DNA of 17,288 nt. It comes from Phycisphaerales bacterium UBA6054. Its GTDB lineage: Bacteria; Planctomycetota; Phycisphaerae; Phycisphaerales; UBA1924. The position numbers and the translations under genes are program-made. Below, piece after piece: positions 6,117 through 12,498 of this stretch. The stretch's first letter is position 1; every line of letters starts with the position of its first letter. A model generated the notes under the pieces. That model had not been told where the DNA came from. It did not search any database and saw nothing but the letters and a program-made list of their open reading frames with translations. Where the stretch lies: NCBI GenBank assembly GCA_002429045.1, contig DIYM01000124.1, forward strand, positions 1-17,288, given 5' to 3'.

Positions 6117-7301
6117 GTGGCATGTTCTGAACGCATCGTGGTGGCGGCGCTGATCACCGGATTGGGATCGCTGATGCTCGGGTCGGCTGGGTGCGGGTTC
6201 CGCCTGGAACCGGATCCCGAGTTCGTGGCGGCGAACGCCGCGCCGGGGACCCGCCCCGAGGCGTCGCAGCGTCCGGAGACGCAGGCCCGTTCGGTGGATG
6301 CCATCCAGCGGGCCGAGGCGGCTTTGCCGGATGTCGCCCGTGCGCGGGCGCAGCCGCTGGGCTGGAACGACGGCCCGCTCACGCGATCGGCGGTGATCGA
6401 TCGGCTGCTGGTGATGTCCAACAGCGATATCCCGCAGGTGCGTGCCAACGCGATCGAGGGGCTCGAGCGTTCGCCGGCTCGCGCCGAGCCGGTTGTTGCG
6501 CTGGCGATGTCGGACCCGAACCCGGGCGTGCGTTCGGTGGCCGCTTCGGTCGCGGGGCGTGCCGGTCTTTCGGGGTTGGCTCCCACGCTTCGCGGGTTGC
6601 TGGGCGACGAGTCGGGCTTCGTGCGTGCCTCGGCGATCGGGGCGTTGCGGGCGATCGGGACGGACGCCGATCCGACCGAGCTTTCCGCGATGCTGCTGAG
6701 ATCCAGCGACGCCCGCCTGCGCTCGCAGGCGGCGTTCGTGATCGGTGAGATGGGCGACCCCTCCGCCATCCCGATGCTCAAGCAGGCCTGGACGACACCG
6801 ATCCGGAACGCCTCCGAGGTCGAACGCCGGTTGGTGAGGCTGCAGATCGCCGAAGCCCTCGTCAAGCTCGGGGAGTCCGACAGCATCGACGCGATCCGGG
6901 CGGCGCTGTACCCGGCACGGCCCGAGGAGTTGGAGGCGACGGCGTTGGCGGTCCAGATCATCGGTCAGGTCCGCGATCGCGGCTCGATCGATCAGTTGAT
7001 CTATCTCTCCGCGGAAGAGAACGGGCGGCTCATGCCCGCGGAGGTCCGCCTGGCGGTCGCCGAGGCGTTGGCGAGGATGGGCATGACCGAGGGGGGCTTC
7101 CTCGCCGACGAGTACCGCGAGAACGCGAGCGAGGCGGTCCGGGCCCAGGTCGCGATTGTCTACGGGCGGACCGGGCGGGACGAGCACCTGCCCAAGCTCC
7201 GGTCGCTGATGCAGGATCCGTCCGAGCTCGTCCGCGTGGCGGCGGCGGCGGGGGCGTTGGACCTGCTGATGGGGGGGGCGACCGCCGACGCGGCACCCTG
7301 A
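6117..7301 (+). CDS. HEAT-repeat lipoprotein
   Basis: The 394-residue product starts with a basic stretch and hydrophobic helix ending in a lipobox-like GSAGC, with the candidate lipidated cysteine at C26. A Pro/Ala/Gln-rich linker (about 35-80) follows. From about residue 100 to 388 there are roughly seven or eight HEAT/PBS-lyase-type helical repeats, seen as recurring VRxxAxxAL patterns: VRANAIEGL, VRSVAASVAG, VRASAIGALRAIG, LRSQAAFVIGEMGD, VRLAVAEALARMG, VRAQVAIVYGRTG and VRVAAAAGAL. Such repeats normally form protein-binding scaffolds, so a periplasmic scaffold role is inferred. The GTG start at 6117 has a GAGAGGA Shine-Dalgarno 6 nt upstream; the overlapping ATG at 6122 is out of frame. 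Serine at -3 of the lipobox is unusual, so lipidation is likely but not certain. The 87-nt gap after lnt shows no strong promoter, so read-through is possible. Confidence 0.8.
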   Translation: MACSERIVVAALITGLGSLMLGSAGCGFRLEPDPEFVAANAAPGTRPEASQRPETQARSVDAIQRAEAALPDVARARAQPLGWNDGPLTRSAVIDRLLVMSNSDIPQVRANAIEGLERSPARAEPVVALAMSDPNPGVRSVAASVAGRAGLSGLAPTLRGLLGDESGFVRASAIGALRAIGTDADPTELSAMLLRSSDARLRSQAAFVIGEMGDPSAIPMLKQAWTTPIRNASEVERRLVRLQIAEALVKLGESDSIDAIRAALYPARPEELEATALAVQIIGQVRDRGSIDQLIYLSAEENGRLMPAEVRLAVAEALARMGMTEGGFLADEYRENASEAVRAQVAIVYGRTGRDEHLPKLRSLMQDPSELVRVAAAAGALDLLMGGATADAAP

Positions 7302-7350
7302 GGCGGGCAGACGCACGGCGGATCCGATCGCGAACGCGGGCGTATAGCCC

Positions 7351-7365
7351 TCTCACGGGGTGAGA
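7351..7365. other. Short hairpin after HEAT-repeat gene
   Basis: TCTCAC (7351-7356) and GTGAGA (7360-7365) form a perfect 6-bp stem with a GGG loop, about 50 nt after the HEAT-repeat stop. There is no T-tract, so it is a weak candidate for a terminator or an operator. Confidence 0.3.
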
Positions 7366-7405
7366 AGCGGCCGTTTCGGTCCCTGCACGTCGCAGCGGAT
7401 GCGGC

Positions 7406-7426
7406 TACACTTCCGCCCCCTAGATT
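7406..7426 (+). promoter_or_regulatory. Possible -10 elements for the coiled-coil gene
   Basis: Two TANNNT hexamers, TACACT (7406-7411) and TAGATT (7421-7426), lie 60-80 nt before the start codon in the 185-nt gap after the HEAT-repeat gene. Neither has a clear -35. They indicate that the coiled-coil/small-protein pair may have its own transcript. Confidence 0.3.
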
Positions 7427-7486
7427 CCCGGGGCGTCCGGGGTCTGATCTGGGACGATGATTCCGGCATGAGTCGAGGAGCGGACC

Positions 7487-8350
7487 GTGCACATTCTCAC
7501 GAAGATCTTTGTTCTCTTTGCCGCGGTGCTGAGCATCCTCATGGCGGCCCTGTCCATCTCGTACACGGTCAACGCCGACCGGATCGTGGATGACTACTCG
7601 AACGCGATGGCGGCCAAAGAGAAGGCCGACAATGACCTCGGCGCGTTCAAGGCGACCCAGGGGCAGGCGATGGCGGCCCGCGAAGAAGAGATCCGTGCGA
7701 TGCGTGAGGAGCTGGCCTCCCGCGAGGCGGACACCCGCCGGCTCGAGGCGGCTAACAGCGAACTGCGGATCAACCTCCGCCAGGCCGAGGCCGCCCGGGA
7801 GTCCATCACCGCGAAGATCGCCGAGCTGGGCATCGCCGTGGAGACCCAGGCCCGGATCATCGACGAGTACAAGGGCGAGTTGACCCGCCTCCGTCAGGCG
7901 GAGCTCGACTACCGCGACGAGAAGATCGATATCGAGGCCCAGCTTTCTGATCTCGAGAGCCAGGTCATCGTGTACGAGCAGGTCAAGCGTTCGCTCGACG
8001 AGCAGCTCGAGGAACTGCGTCGGGCGCTCGACGCCGCGCAGGGCGGCGGCACCACGCTGGCGAACCTCGATCGGCGTCCCGTGGACATCAGCGGCCCGCA
8101 GGTCCGCGGTTCGGTGGATCGTGTCACCTCGGACCCGGCCACCGGTCAGATGCTGGTGCAGATCAACCTCGGGTCGAACGACCGGGTCCGCGACAACTCG
8201 CGTCTGTATGTCCACCGCGGGAATACCTACCTCGGCGAACTCGTGGTCTTCCAGGTCGATCTGAACCACTCGATCGGGAACATGGCGTACACGGCCGACG
8301 GGCAGCGGATCCGCGAGGGCGATCAGGTTCTCAGCCGCATCGGCAACTAA
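7487..8350 (+). CDS. Membrane-anchored coiled-coil protein with C-terminal beta domain
   Basis: I do not recognise a named family. The 287-residue product has one N-terminal membrane span (about 5-26) with no clear cleavage site, a long charged helical region with heptad character (about 33-185, rich in E, R, A, L and Q), a Gly-rich hinge (186-189), and a compact C-terminal domain (about 203-287). The C-terminal pattern is MLVQINLGSNDRVRDNSRLYV, then YLGELVVFQVD, then IREGDQVLSRI. It resembles the small beta domains after coiled coils in envelope proteins such as MreC or FlgT-like C-termini; this is an inference from pattern only. The expected topology is a short cytoplasmic end with the coiled coil and beta domain in the periplasm. 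The GTG start has a GAGGAG 6 nt upstream. A 66-residue membrane protein gene follows 40 nt later with its own Shine-Dalgarno, suggesting a two-gene unit. Confidence 0.75.
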   Translation: MHILTKIFVLFAAVLSILMAALSISYTVNADRIVDDYSNAMAAKEKADNDLGAFKATQGQAMAAREEEIRAMREELASREADTRRLEAANSELRINLRQAEAARESITAKIAELGIAVETQARIIDEYKGELTRLRQAELDYRDEKIDIEAQLSDLESQVIVYEQVKRSLDEQLEELRRALDAAQGGGTTLANLDRRPVDISGPQVRGSVDRVTSDPATGQMLVQINLGSNDRVRDNSRLYVHRGNTYLGELVVFQVDLNHSIGNMAYTADGQRIREGDQVLSRIGN

Positions 8351-8390
8351 ACCAGGCCATGCCCTCTGGGCAGCAGATCAGGAGCAGGAC

Positions 8391-8591
8391 ATGAGCCAGT
8401 TTGGAATGCAGATGCCGGGCGGCGGCGGTTCGAGGGGGCCGACCCCGGACGTGTACACAGCGCTGATGTGCGTCGGTACGGTGTGCATGATCGCCGCCGT
8501 GGCGCTGCTGTGGTTTGCGGGGTCGAAGGTCGCGCCGGGCGGGATGCCGCTCAACGTGCAGGATCCCGACCGGATCGAGTTGCCCCGGTAA
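8391..8591 (+). CDS. Small single-span membrane protein, unknown function
   Basis: The 66-residue product has a Met/Gly-rich N-terminus (1-16), one hydrophobic helix (about 22-43), then a short polar tail ending in DPDRIELPR. I do not recognise the family. It is supported as a real gene by an AGGAG Shine-Dalgarno ending 6 nt before the ATG, by codon bias like its neighbours, and by its position 40 nt after the coiled-coil gene on the same strand. Both proteins are single-span membrane proteins, so they may act together in the envelope; that is inference from location only. The stop codon lies inside the first unit of a 13-nt tandem repeat. Confidence 0.65.
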   Translation: MSQFGMQMPGGGGSRGPTPDVYTALMCVGTVCMIAAVALLWFAGSKVAPGGMPLNVQDPDRIELPR

Positions 8592-8639
8592 CCGCCCCCG
8601 GTAACCGGCCCCGGTTATTGGCCCCGGTTGTTGGCCCAG
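8582..8639. repeat. 13-nt tandem repeat, about four units, with self-complementarity
   Basis: Units at 8582-8593, 8594-8606, 8607-8619 and 8620-8632 follow a G(G/C)CCCCGGT core and end in AACC, AACC, TATT and TGTT, with a partial fifth unit (GGCCC). The AACC ends are complementary to the following GGTT. Segment 8598-8621 can therefore fold into a stem of about 10 bp with a GCCC loop, including two G-U pairs. The first unit contains the stop codon of the small membrane protein. It could end that transcript, though no T-run follows. Confidence 0.75.
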
Positions 8640-8739
8640 TCACCAGGGGTGTTCGGGCCCCCGCCGCCGGTTCCACGGTGCAGGCAGGACCTGTCTCTAG
8701 GTACGAGGCTGCGTCGGTCGGAAAGACATCGGCGTGGGG
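8640..8739. other. Non-coding spacer before the tRNA promoter
   Basis: Between the tandem repeat and the tRNA promoter I see no supported gene, strong hairpin or promoter. Reading frames here lack a Shine-Dalgarno and overlap the tRNA. Confidence 0.5.
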
Positions 8740-8767
8740 TTGACAGCACAAGGAAACGACGTACGAT
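8740..8767 (+). promoter_or_regulatory. Promoter of tRNA-Asp
   Basis: TTGACA (8740-8745), a 16-nt spacer and TACGAT (8762-8767) form the only near-consensus -35/-10 pair in the window. Transcription would start near 8774, leaving a 5' leader of about 34 nt before the mature tRNA. Confidence 0.8.
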
Positions 8768-8807
8768 TCGAACCGCTCGCGTCCTGACGGACAACAGCGA
8801 ACAACTT

Positions 8808-8881
<74 letters not shown>

Positions 8882-8886
8882 CTTCA

Positions 8887-8920
8887 AAGCCCTGCCTCGC
8901 GGCGGGGCTTGTTGCTTTTT
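8887..8920 (+). terminator. Intrinsic terminator after tRNA-Asp
   Basis: AAGCCCTGCC (8887-8896) pairs with GGCGGGGCTT (8901-8910), giving ten pairs including one G-U around a TCGC loop. A T-rich tail ends in five T at 8916-8920. It is the clearest terminator in the window. It may also help separate the tRNA from the convergent gene ending at 9001. Confidence 0.85.
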
Positions 8921-9000
8921 GCCGAACGCTGGGGCCGAACGCTGAGTTGGTTGGCGGAACCGTCACACCGGCGCGTGCGGGACGGCGGGCGTGGATGCGC

Positions 9001-10413
9001 TCAGCCTTCGGGTGAGCCCCAGGCGAGCATGCCGCCTCGTACGTTCGTCGCGGTGTATCCCAGGCGGGCCAGGAACGCGGCGGACCGGGCTGATCGTGCG
9101 CCGCTGCGGCACACGATCAGCCAGTCGTCGTCGCGGTTGACCTCATCGAGGCGCGACGCCAGTCGGGTGTGCGACGCGTTGATCGCCCCGTCGGCGTGAC
9201 CGGTCTCGTACTCGGTCATTCGGCGGACATCGAGCACACGCCACCCATCGTTGAGCATCCGCGAGCGTGCTTCCTGGGGCGAGATCTCCTCGATGCTCGC
9301 GAGCGAGGCGTCGGCGGAGCGGAGCTCGTCGAACTCGTCCGCGTCGAACCAGGACACCACACGATCCAGCCCGATGCGGATCAGGCAGCGGATGGCCTCT
9401 TCGCGCTCTTCGCGCCGGACGATCAGCGTGATTCGCCCCCCGGCGTCGAGGAAGGACCCGGCGTCCGTGCAGAACGACGGGCCGAACGGGAACGACAGCG
9501 AGCCCGGGATGTGCCCGGATCTGAACCGCTCCCAGGGGCGTGTGTCAACGATCACGGCGGACGCGGGGTCGAGCGCGAGCAGCGCGTCGGCGTTGAGCTT
9601 GCCTGGGTCGGGCAGCCCGCCGAGCACCGCCGGGCCCTCGCGGTTCACGCGTTTCATGCTGGCGAAATAGAGCGGGGGCTCGGGCTGCCCGGTCAGGATG
9701 AAGTCAACGAATGTGCGCTCGTCGGTCGCGGCTCTGATGGCCGGGTTGAACCGGCGTTCGTATCCCATCGTGGACGCGGGAACGGCACCGAGGGCTTTCC
9801 CGCACGCGCTGCCCGCTCCGTGCCCGGGCCAGACCTGGGCGAAATCCTCGATCGAGGCGGTTCTGCCGACCGTGCGGTACAGGTCGCGCGCAGAACGCTC
9901 CATCGATCCTGCGTGCCCCGCGGCGGTCTCGAGCAGATCCGGGCGTCCGAGATCACCCACGAAGATGAAATCACCGGTCAGGACGCCCAGCGGCGTGTCG
10001 GCGCCGCTCGCCGTGTCGGTGACGCTGAAACACAGATGCTCGGGCGTGTGCCCCGGCGTGTGGATCGCCCGGAACTCGATCGCTCCGATCGAGAAGGTGT
10101 CCCCGTCGCGCAAGACCCGGCATGTGGTGCCAGGCTCGTTCGCCCAGTCGTAGGTCCAGTCGGGGCCGCCCTCTCCCGAGAGGAAGGCGGTCGCGCCGAC
10201 GCGGTGGGCGAGCTCGCGGACGCCGGAGACGAAGTCGGCGTGGATGTGGGTCTCGGCGGCGGCGACGATGCCGAGCCCGTGCTGCTCGGCGAGCTTGATG
10301 TACCGGTCCACGTCGCGCTGCGGATCGATGACGATCGCTTCTCCGGTCCGTTGGCAGCCGATCAGGTAGGCGGCCTGGGCGAGGCGTTCGTCGTAGACCA
10401 TCCGCATGAACAT
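9001..10413 (-). CDS. Persulfide dioxygenase-rhodanese fusion (CstB-like)
   Basis: The 470-residue product has three domains. Residues 1 to about 260 form an ETHE1-type metallo-beta-lactamase fold with THIHADF (55-61), HTPGHTPEH (118-126) and VGDLGRPDL (152-160). The Fe(II) ligands by analogy with ETHE1 are H56, H122 and D154. Residues about 270-365 form a rhodanese-like domain whose active loop reads VRREEREE with no cysteine (inactive). Residues about 375-468 form a second rhodanese domain with active loop C435-RSGARS. This MBL/pseudo-rhodanese/rhodanese order is that of CstB-type enzymes, which oxidise low-molecular-weight persulfides and transfer sulfane sulfur. The role here is probably sulfide detoxification or oxidation in the cytoplasm. 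ATG 10413 follows a GGAGG at 6-7 nt; the frame remains open far upstream but only antisense to the neighbouring gene. No CsoR/CstR repressor lies alongside. Confidence 0.88.
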   Translation of the reverse strand: MFMRMVYDERLAQAAYLIGCQRTGEAIVIDPQRDVDRYIKLAEQHGLGIVAAAETHIHADFVSGVRELAHRVGATAFLSGEGGPDWTYDWANEPGTTCRVLRDGDTFSIGAIEFRAIHTPGHTPEHLCFSVTDTASGADTPLGVLTGDFIFVGDLGRPDLLETAAGHAGSMERSARDLYRTVGRTASIEDFAQVWPGHGAGSACGKALGAVPASTMGYERRFNPAIRAATDERTFVDFILTGQPEPPLYFASMKRVNREGPAVLGGLPDPGKLNADALLALDPASAVIVDTRPWERFRSGHIPGSLSFPFGPSFCTDAGSFLDAGGRITLIVRREEREEAIRCLIRIGLDRVVSWFDADEFDELRSADASLASIEEISPQEARSRMLNDGWRVLDVRRMTEYETGHADGAINASHTRLASRLDEVNRDDDWLIVCRSGARSARSAAFLARLGYTATNVRGGMLAWGSPEG

Positions 10414-10454
10414 CGTGAACCTCCGGGTGCCGACGGGCGATTTGTGCGTGGCGG

Positions 10455-10485
10455 ATCCTACGGCGGTCGGTGGCACGGATTGCAA
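10455..10485 (-). promoter_or_regulatory. Putative promoter of the persulfide dioxygenase gene
   Basis: On the minus strand TAGGAT (10460-10455) lies about 40 nt before the ATG. The palindrome TTGCAA at 10485-10480 is upstream with a 19-nt spacer, longer than ideal. The same TTGCAA serves as -35 for the divergent gene. Confidence 0.4.
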
Positions 10486-10507
10486 CTCCCGGGCTGATCG
10501 GTAGGAT
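10480..10507 (+). promoter_or_regulatory. Putative promoter of the double-DUF1080 gene
   Basis: TTGCAA (10480-10485), a 16-nt spacer and TAGGAT (10502-10507) lie upstream of a leader of about 45 nt. That leader ends in a GGGAGG Shine-Dalgarno 10 nt before the ATG. Confidence 0.55.
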
Positions 10508-10560
10508 GTGCGAGCCGGTGCCTGTCGCACGCGGCAGAACCCACGGGAGGACCCGCCGCG

Positions 10561-11754
10561 ATGTCTCTTGCCAACCTGCTCATGCTGATGGTCTTGAGTG
10601 TCTTGGTCCCGAGCGGTCTCGCCCGCGGGCCGGACCAGGGGGCGTACGCCGATCTGTTCAACGGGCGTGACCTGGCGGGCTGGCATGCGCCCGGGGATGG
10701 TGCCTGGGGCGTCCGGGACGGCGAACTCGTCACGCTCAAGCCCGGGCGGGGCGGCTGGATCCGCACCGAGCGTGTGTACCGAGACTTCGACCTGGTGCTC
10801 GACTTCTGGATGCCCGAGGGAGGCAACTCGGGCGTCGGGCTCCGCGGCTCTTCGGGCGGGGATCCCGCATTCACCGGGTTCGAGGTCCAGATCCTCGACA
10901 CGCACGCTGAGGCCCCGGGCCTGCGCAACTGCGGCGCGGTGTACGAGGCTGTGGAGCCCGCCGAGATGGCCGTCCGCCCGCCCGGCGAATGGAACACGTA
11001 CCGCATCCGCCTGGTCGGGGATGTGCTCGATGTCTGGCTCAACGGCGTGCGGATCCACGACGGCACCAGGCTGGATGGCCGCGGGTTCCGCAGGGATCCG
11101 TCCCGCCCGTTGCCCTTGAACGCCCGGGCCACCACCGGGTACATCGCCCTGCAAGACCACGGGCACGCGTTCCGTTTCCGCAACATCCGGATCCGCGATC
11201 TCTCGAGCGATCCCGAGCCGGCGGGGATGATGCATCTCATCTCCGAGATGGGCCAGGGCGGGGTGCCCGATGGCTGGTTCGCCGAAGATGAAGGGGAGTG
11301 GACGATCGAGGGCGGGGCGCTGGTCGGCGAGGGCGGGCCCGGGCACCTGTTCACGCTGGGCGAGTACGGGGACTTCGAGATGCGAGCGCTGGTCAAGACC
11401 AACGACCGGGGTAACTCGGGCATGTACTTCCGCGCTCGTCCGAACCCGGACCCGGGCAACCCCTGGCCGATCGGGTACGAGGCGCAGGTGGATCACCACG
11501 ATCCGAGGAACTTCACGGGTTGCGTCTACAACGCGGCATGGTCGCCGAACCTGGCGCGGGCTTTCACGCGGGACGGGGCGTGGTTCGATTACCGCGTGCG
11601 TGCCGAGGGGGATCGGATCCGGACCTGGATCAACGGGATCCCGGTGGTCGACGCGTTCCTGACCGAGCACGATCGCGGGCACCTGGCGGTGCAGGGTCAC
11701 CACATCGGCAACGAGATCGTGTACAAGGACATCCGGGTGCTTCGGCTCGATTGA
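10561..11754 (+). CDS. Secreted protein with two DUF1080 (3-keto-disaccharide hydrolase-like) domains
   Basis: The 397-residue product opens with a hydrophobic signal peptide (about 1-22, cleavage probably after the ALA-like GLARG region). Two tandem DUF1080/PF06439 concanavalin-like domains follow. Domain 1 (about 28-214) has LFNGRDLAGW, GNSGVGLRG (88-96), FEVQILD (107-113) and TGYIALQDHGH (192-202). Domain 2 (about 224-396) has the matching GNSGMYFRA (284-292), YEAQVDHHD (306-314) and GHLAVQGHH (373-381). The family is abundant in planctomycetes and is linked to sugar-processing hydrolases, some with 3-keto-glycoside hydrolase activity. Substrate and activity of this copy are unknown. Export to the periplasm or outside is likely. 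A GGGAGG precedes ATG 10561. It is divergent from the persulfide dioxygenase gene and convergent, with a 10-nt gap, with the next gene. Confidence 0.88.
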   Translation: MSLANLLMLMVLSVLVPSGLARGPDQGAYADLFNGRDLAGWHAPGDGAWGVRDGELVTLKPGRGGWIRTERVYRDFDLVLDFWMPEGGNSGVGLRGSSGGDPAFTGFEVQILDTHAEAPGLRNCGAVYEAVEPAEMAVRPPGEWNTYRIRLVGDVLDVWLNGVRIHDGTRLDGRGFRRDPSRPLPLNARATTGYIALQDHGHAFRFRNIRIRDLSSDPEPAGMMHLISEMGQGGVPDGWFAEDEGEWTIEGGALVGEGGPGHLFTLGEYGDFEMRALVKTNDRGNSGMYFRARPNPDPGNPWPIGYEAQVDHHDPRNFTGCVYNAAWSPNLARAFTRDGAWFDYRVRAEGDRIRTWINGIPVVDAFLTEHDRGHLAVQGHHIGNEIVYKDIRVLRLD

Positions 11755-11764
11755 GGCGGACGGT

Positions 11765-12442
11765 TCAGATCCGGGCGAGCGTCCGCCCGGCGTCCAAGAG
11801 GATGCACGCGCTGAGTCGGTCGGCGTGTCCCATGCCCACCTGGCAGTTGTGCAGCATCGTCTGGGCGTGCATGATCGCCGCCGCCGATTCTTCCTCGTCG
11901 GTCGAGCGGGCGGACAGCGTGACAAAGACGTGGATGCCCCAGGGGTGGTTCGTGCCGTTGTCGGGCTGGAGTTCCGCGACCTGCCATCGGGCCGCGGAGA
12001 GGGCGCGGTCGATCATGCCGGGTTGCTGCCGGTCGATGCCGAGCCGGAAGAGCGCGTGCAGCGCGCACAACTCGGTCTCCGTGCGTGATTCGATCGCGAC
12101 CTCCGTGAGGGTGGGATCCAGCGGGCCCTGCGCGGCGCCGTCCGCGTTGGCTCCGAAGTCCGCGATGCGGCTGTCGCGGTCGTGCGTCGCCCACCAGAGC
12201 CGGTCGTCGAGATCCATGGTCGGCGGACGCTCGCCCGTCGGCGGCACGCCGAGCATCGCCGCGAGGAACGGTGTGGCCACGCGGGCCCGATGGCGGCGTT
12301 CGTCCTCGAACGTCTCGACGAATCGCGATCGCGCCTCGGTCGACGCGCCGTCACGCACGCCCGGATGGTCACGCAGGGTGCGCGAGCCGATCGCGGACAG
12401 GCGTTCGGCCCATTGGCCGATCATGGCGCGCGGTTCGTTCAC
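11765..12442 (-). CDS. Unrecognised protein, predicted mostly alpha-helical
   Basis: I do not recognise this 225-residue product. It is soluble, without a signal peptide or membrane span, rich in Ala, Arg and Asp, and has helical patterns throughout. The most distinctive segment is LQPDNGTNHPWGIHVF (158-173). A helix with ELCALHALFRLGI (125-137) precedes it, and HAQTMLHNCQVGMGHADRLSACILLDAGR (from 192) follows; the run of His, Cys and Asn/Asp could be an active or binding site. The chosen start is GTG 12442. It lies exactly 5 nt after a TAGCAT hexamer, as in rpe, panC and gcvT, and no Shine-Dalgarno precedes it or the in-frame ATG 12424. The frame extends up to 12526 but would then overlap the panC start. 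Codon use matches its neighbours. It is divergent from panC and convergent with the DUF1080 gene. Confidence 0.7.
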   Translation of the reverse strand: MNEPRAMIGQWAERLSAIGSRTLRDHPGVRDGASTEARSRFVETFEDERRHRARVATPFLAAMLGVPPTGERPPTMDLDDRLWWATHDRDSRIADFGANADGAAQGPLDPTLTEVAIESRTETELCALHALFRLGIDRQQPGMIDRALSAARWQVAELQPDNGTNHPWGIHVFVTLSARSTDEEESAAAIMHAQTMLHNCQVGMGHADRLSACILLDAGRTLARI

Positions 12443-12447
12443 GCACG

Positions 12448-12453
12448 ATGCTA
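12448..12453 (-). promoter_or_regulatory. Putative -10 element, leaderless arrangement
   Basis: The minus strand reads TAGCAT, ending 5 nt before GTG 12442 of the unrecognised gene. It supports the GTG over the ATG 18 nt further in. No -35 is clear. Confidence 0.45.
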
Positions 12454-12487
12454 TGTCCTTGCCGGGCCGCCCGGACGCATCTCGGGC

Positions 12488-12493
12488 TACCCT
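12488..12493 (+). promoter_or_regulatory. Putative -10 element of panC, leaderless arrangement
   Basis: TACCCT ends 5 nt before the GTG that starts panC. No Shine-Dalgarno or -35 is visible in the 56-nt divergent intergenic gap. Confidence 0.45.
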
Positions 12494-12498
12494 CCCGG

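Noticed and set aside
5348..6961. 537-codon minus-strand frame opposite lnt and the HEAT-repeat gene
   Set aside because: It spans two real genes and their gap, has Ser/Arg-rich shadow composition and no motif.
7271..7278. Run of eight G near the end of the HEAT-repeat gene as a phase-variable tract
   Set aside because: Slippage would change only the last few non-conserved residues, and similar G-runs (for example in rpe at 2421-2427) encode Gly-Gly in this GC-rich genome.
8582..8639. CRISPR-like array
   Set aside because: Units are 13 nt and directly abutting, with no spacers and no cas genes.
8921..8944. 11-bp direct repeat GCCGAACGCTG after the tRNA terminator as an attachment site
   Set aside because: The copies are 2 nt apart and there is no integrase or tRNA 3'-end duplication, so there is no sign of integration.
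10414..11925. Minus-strand frame that extends the persulfide dioxygenase upstream to 974 residues
   Set aside because: The extra part is antisense to the DUF1080 gene, has low-complexity Arg/Pro composition, and the strong Shine-Dalgarno fixes the start at 10413.
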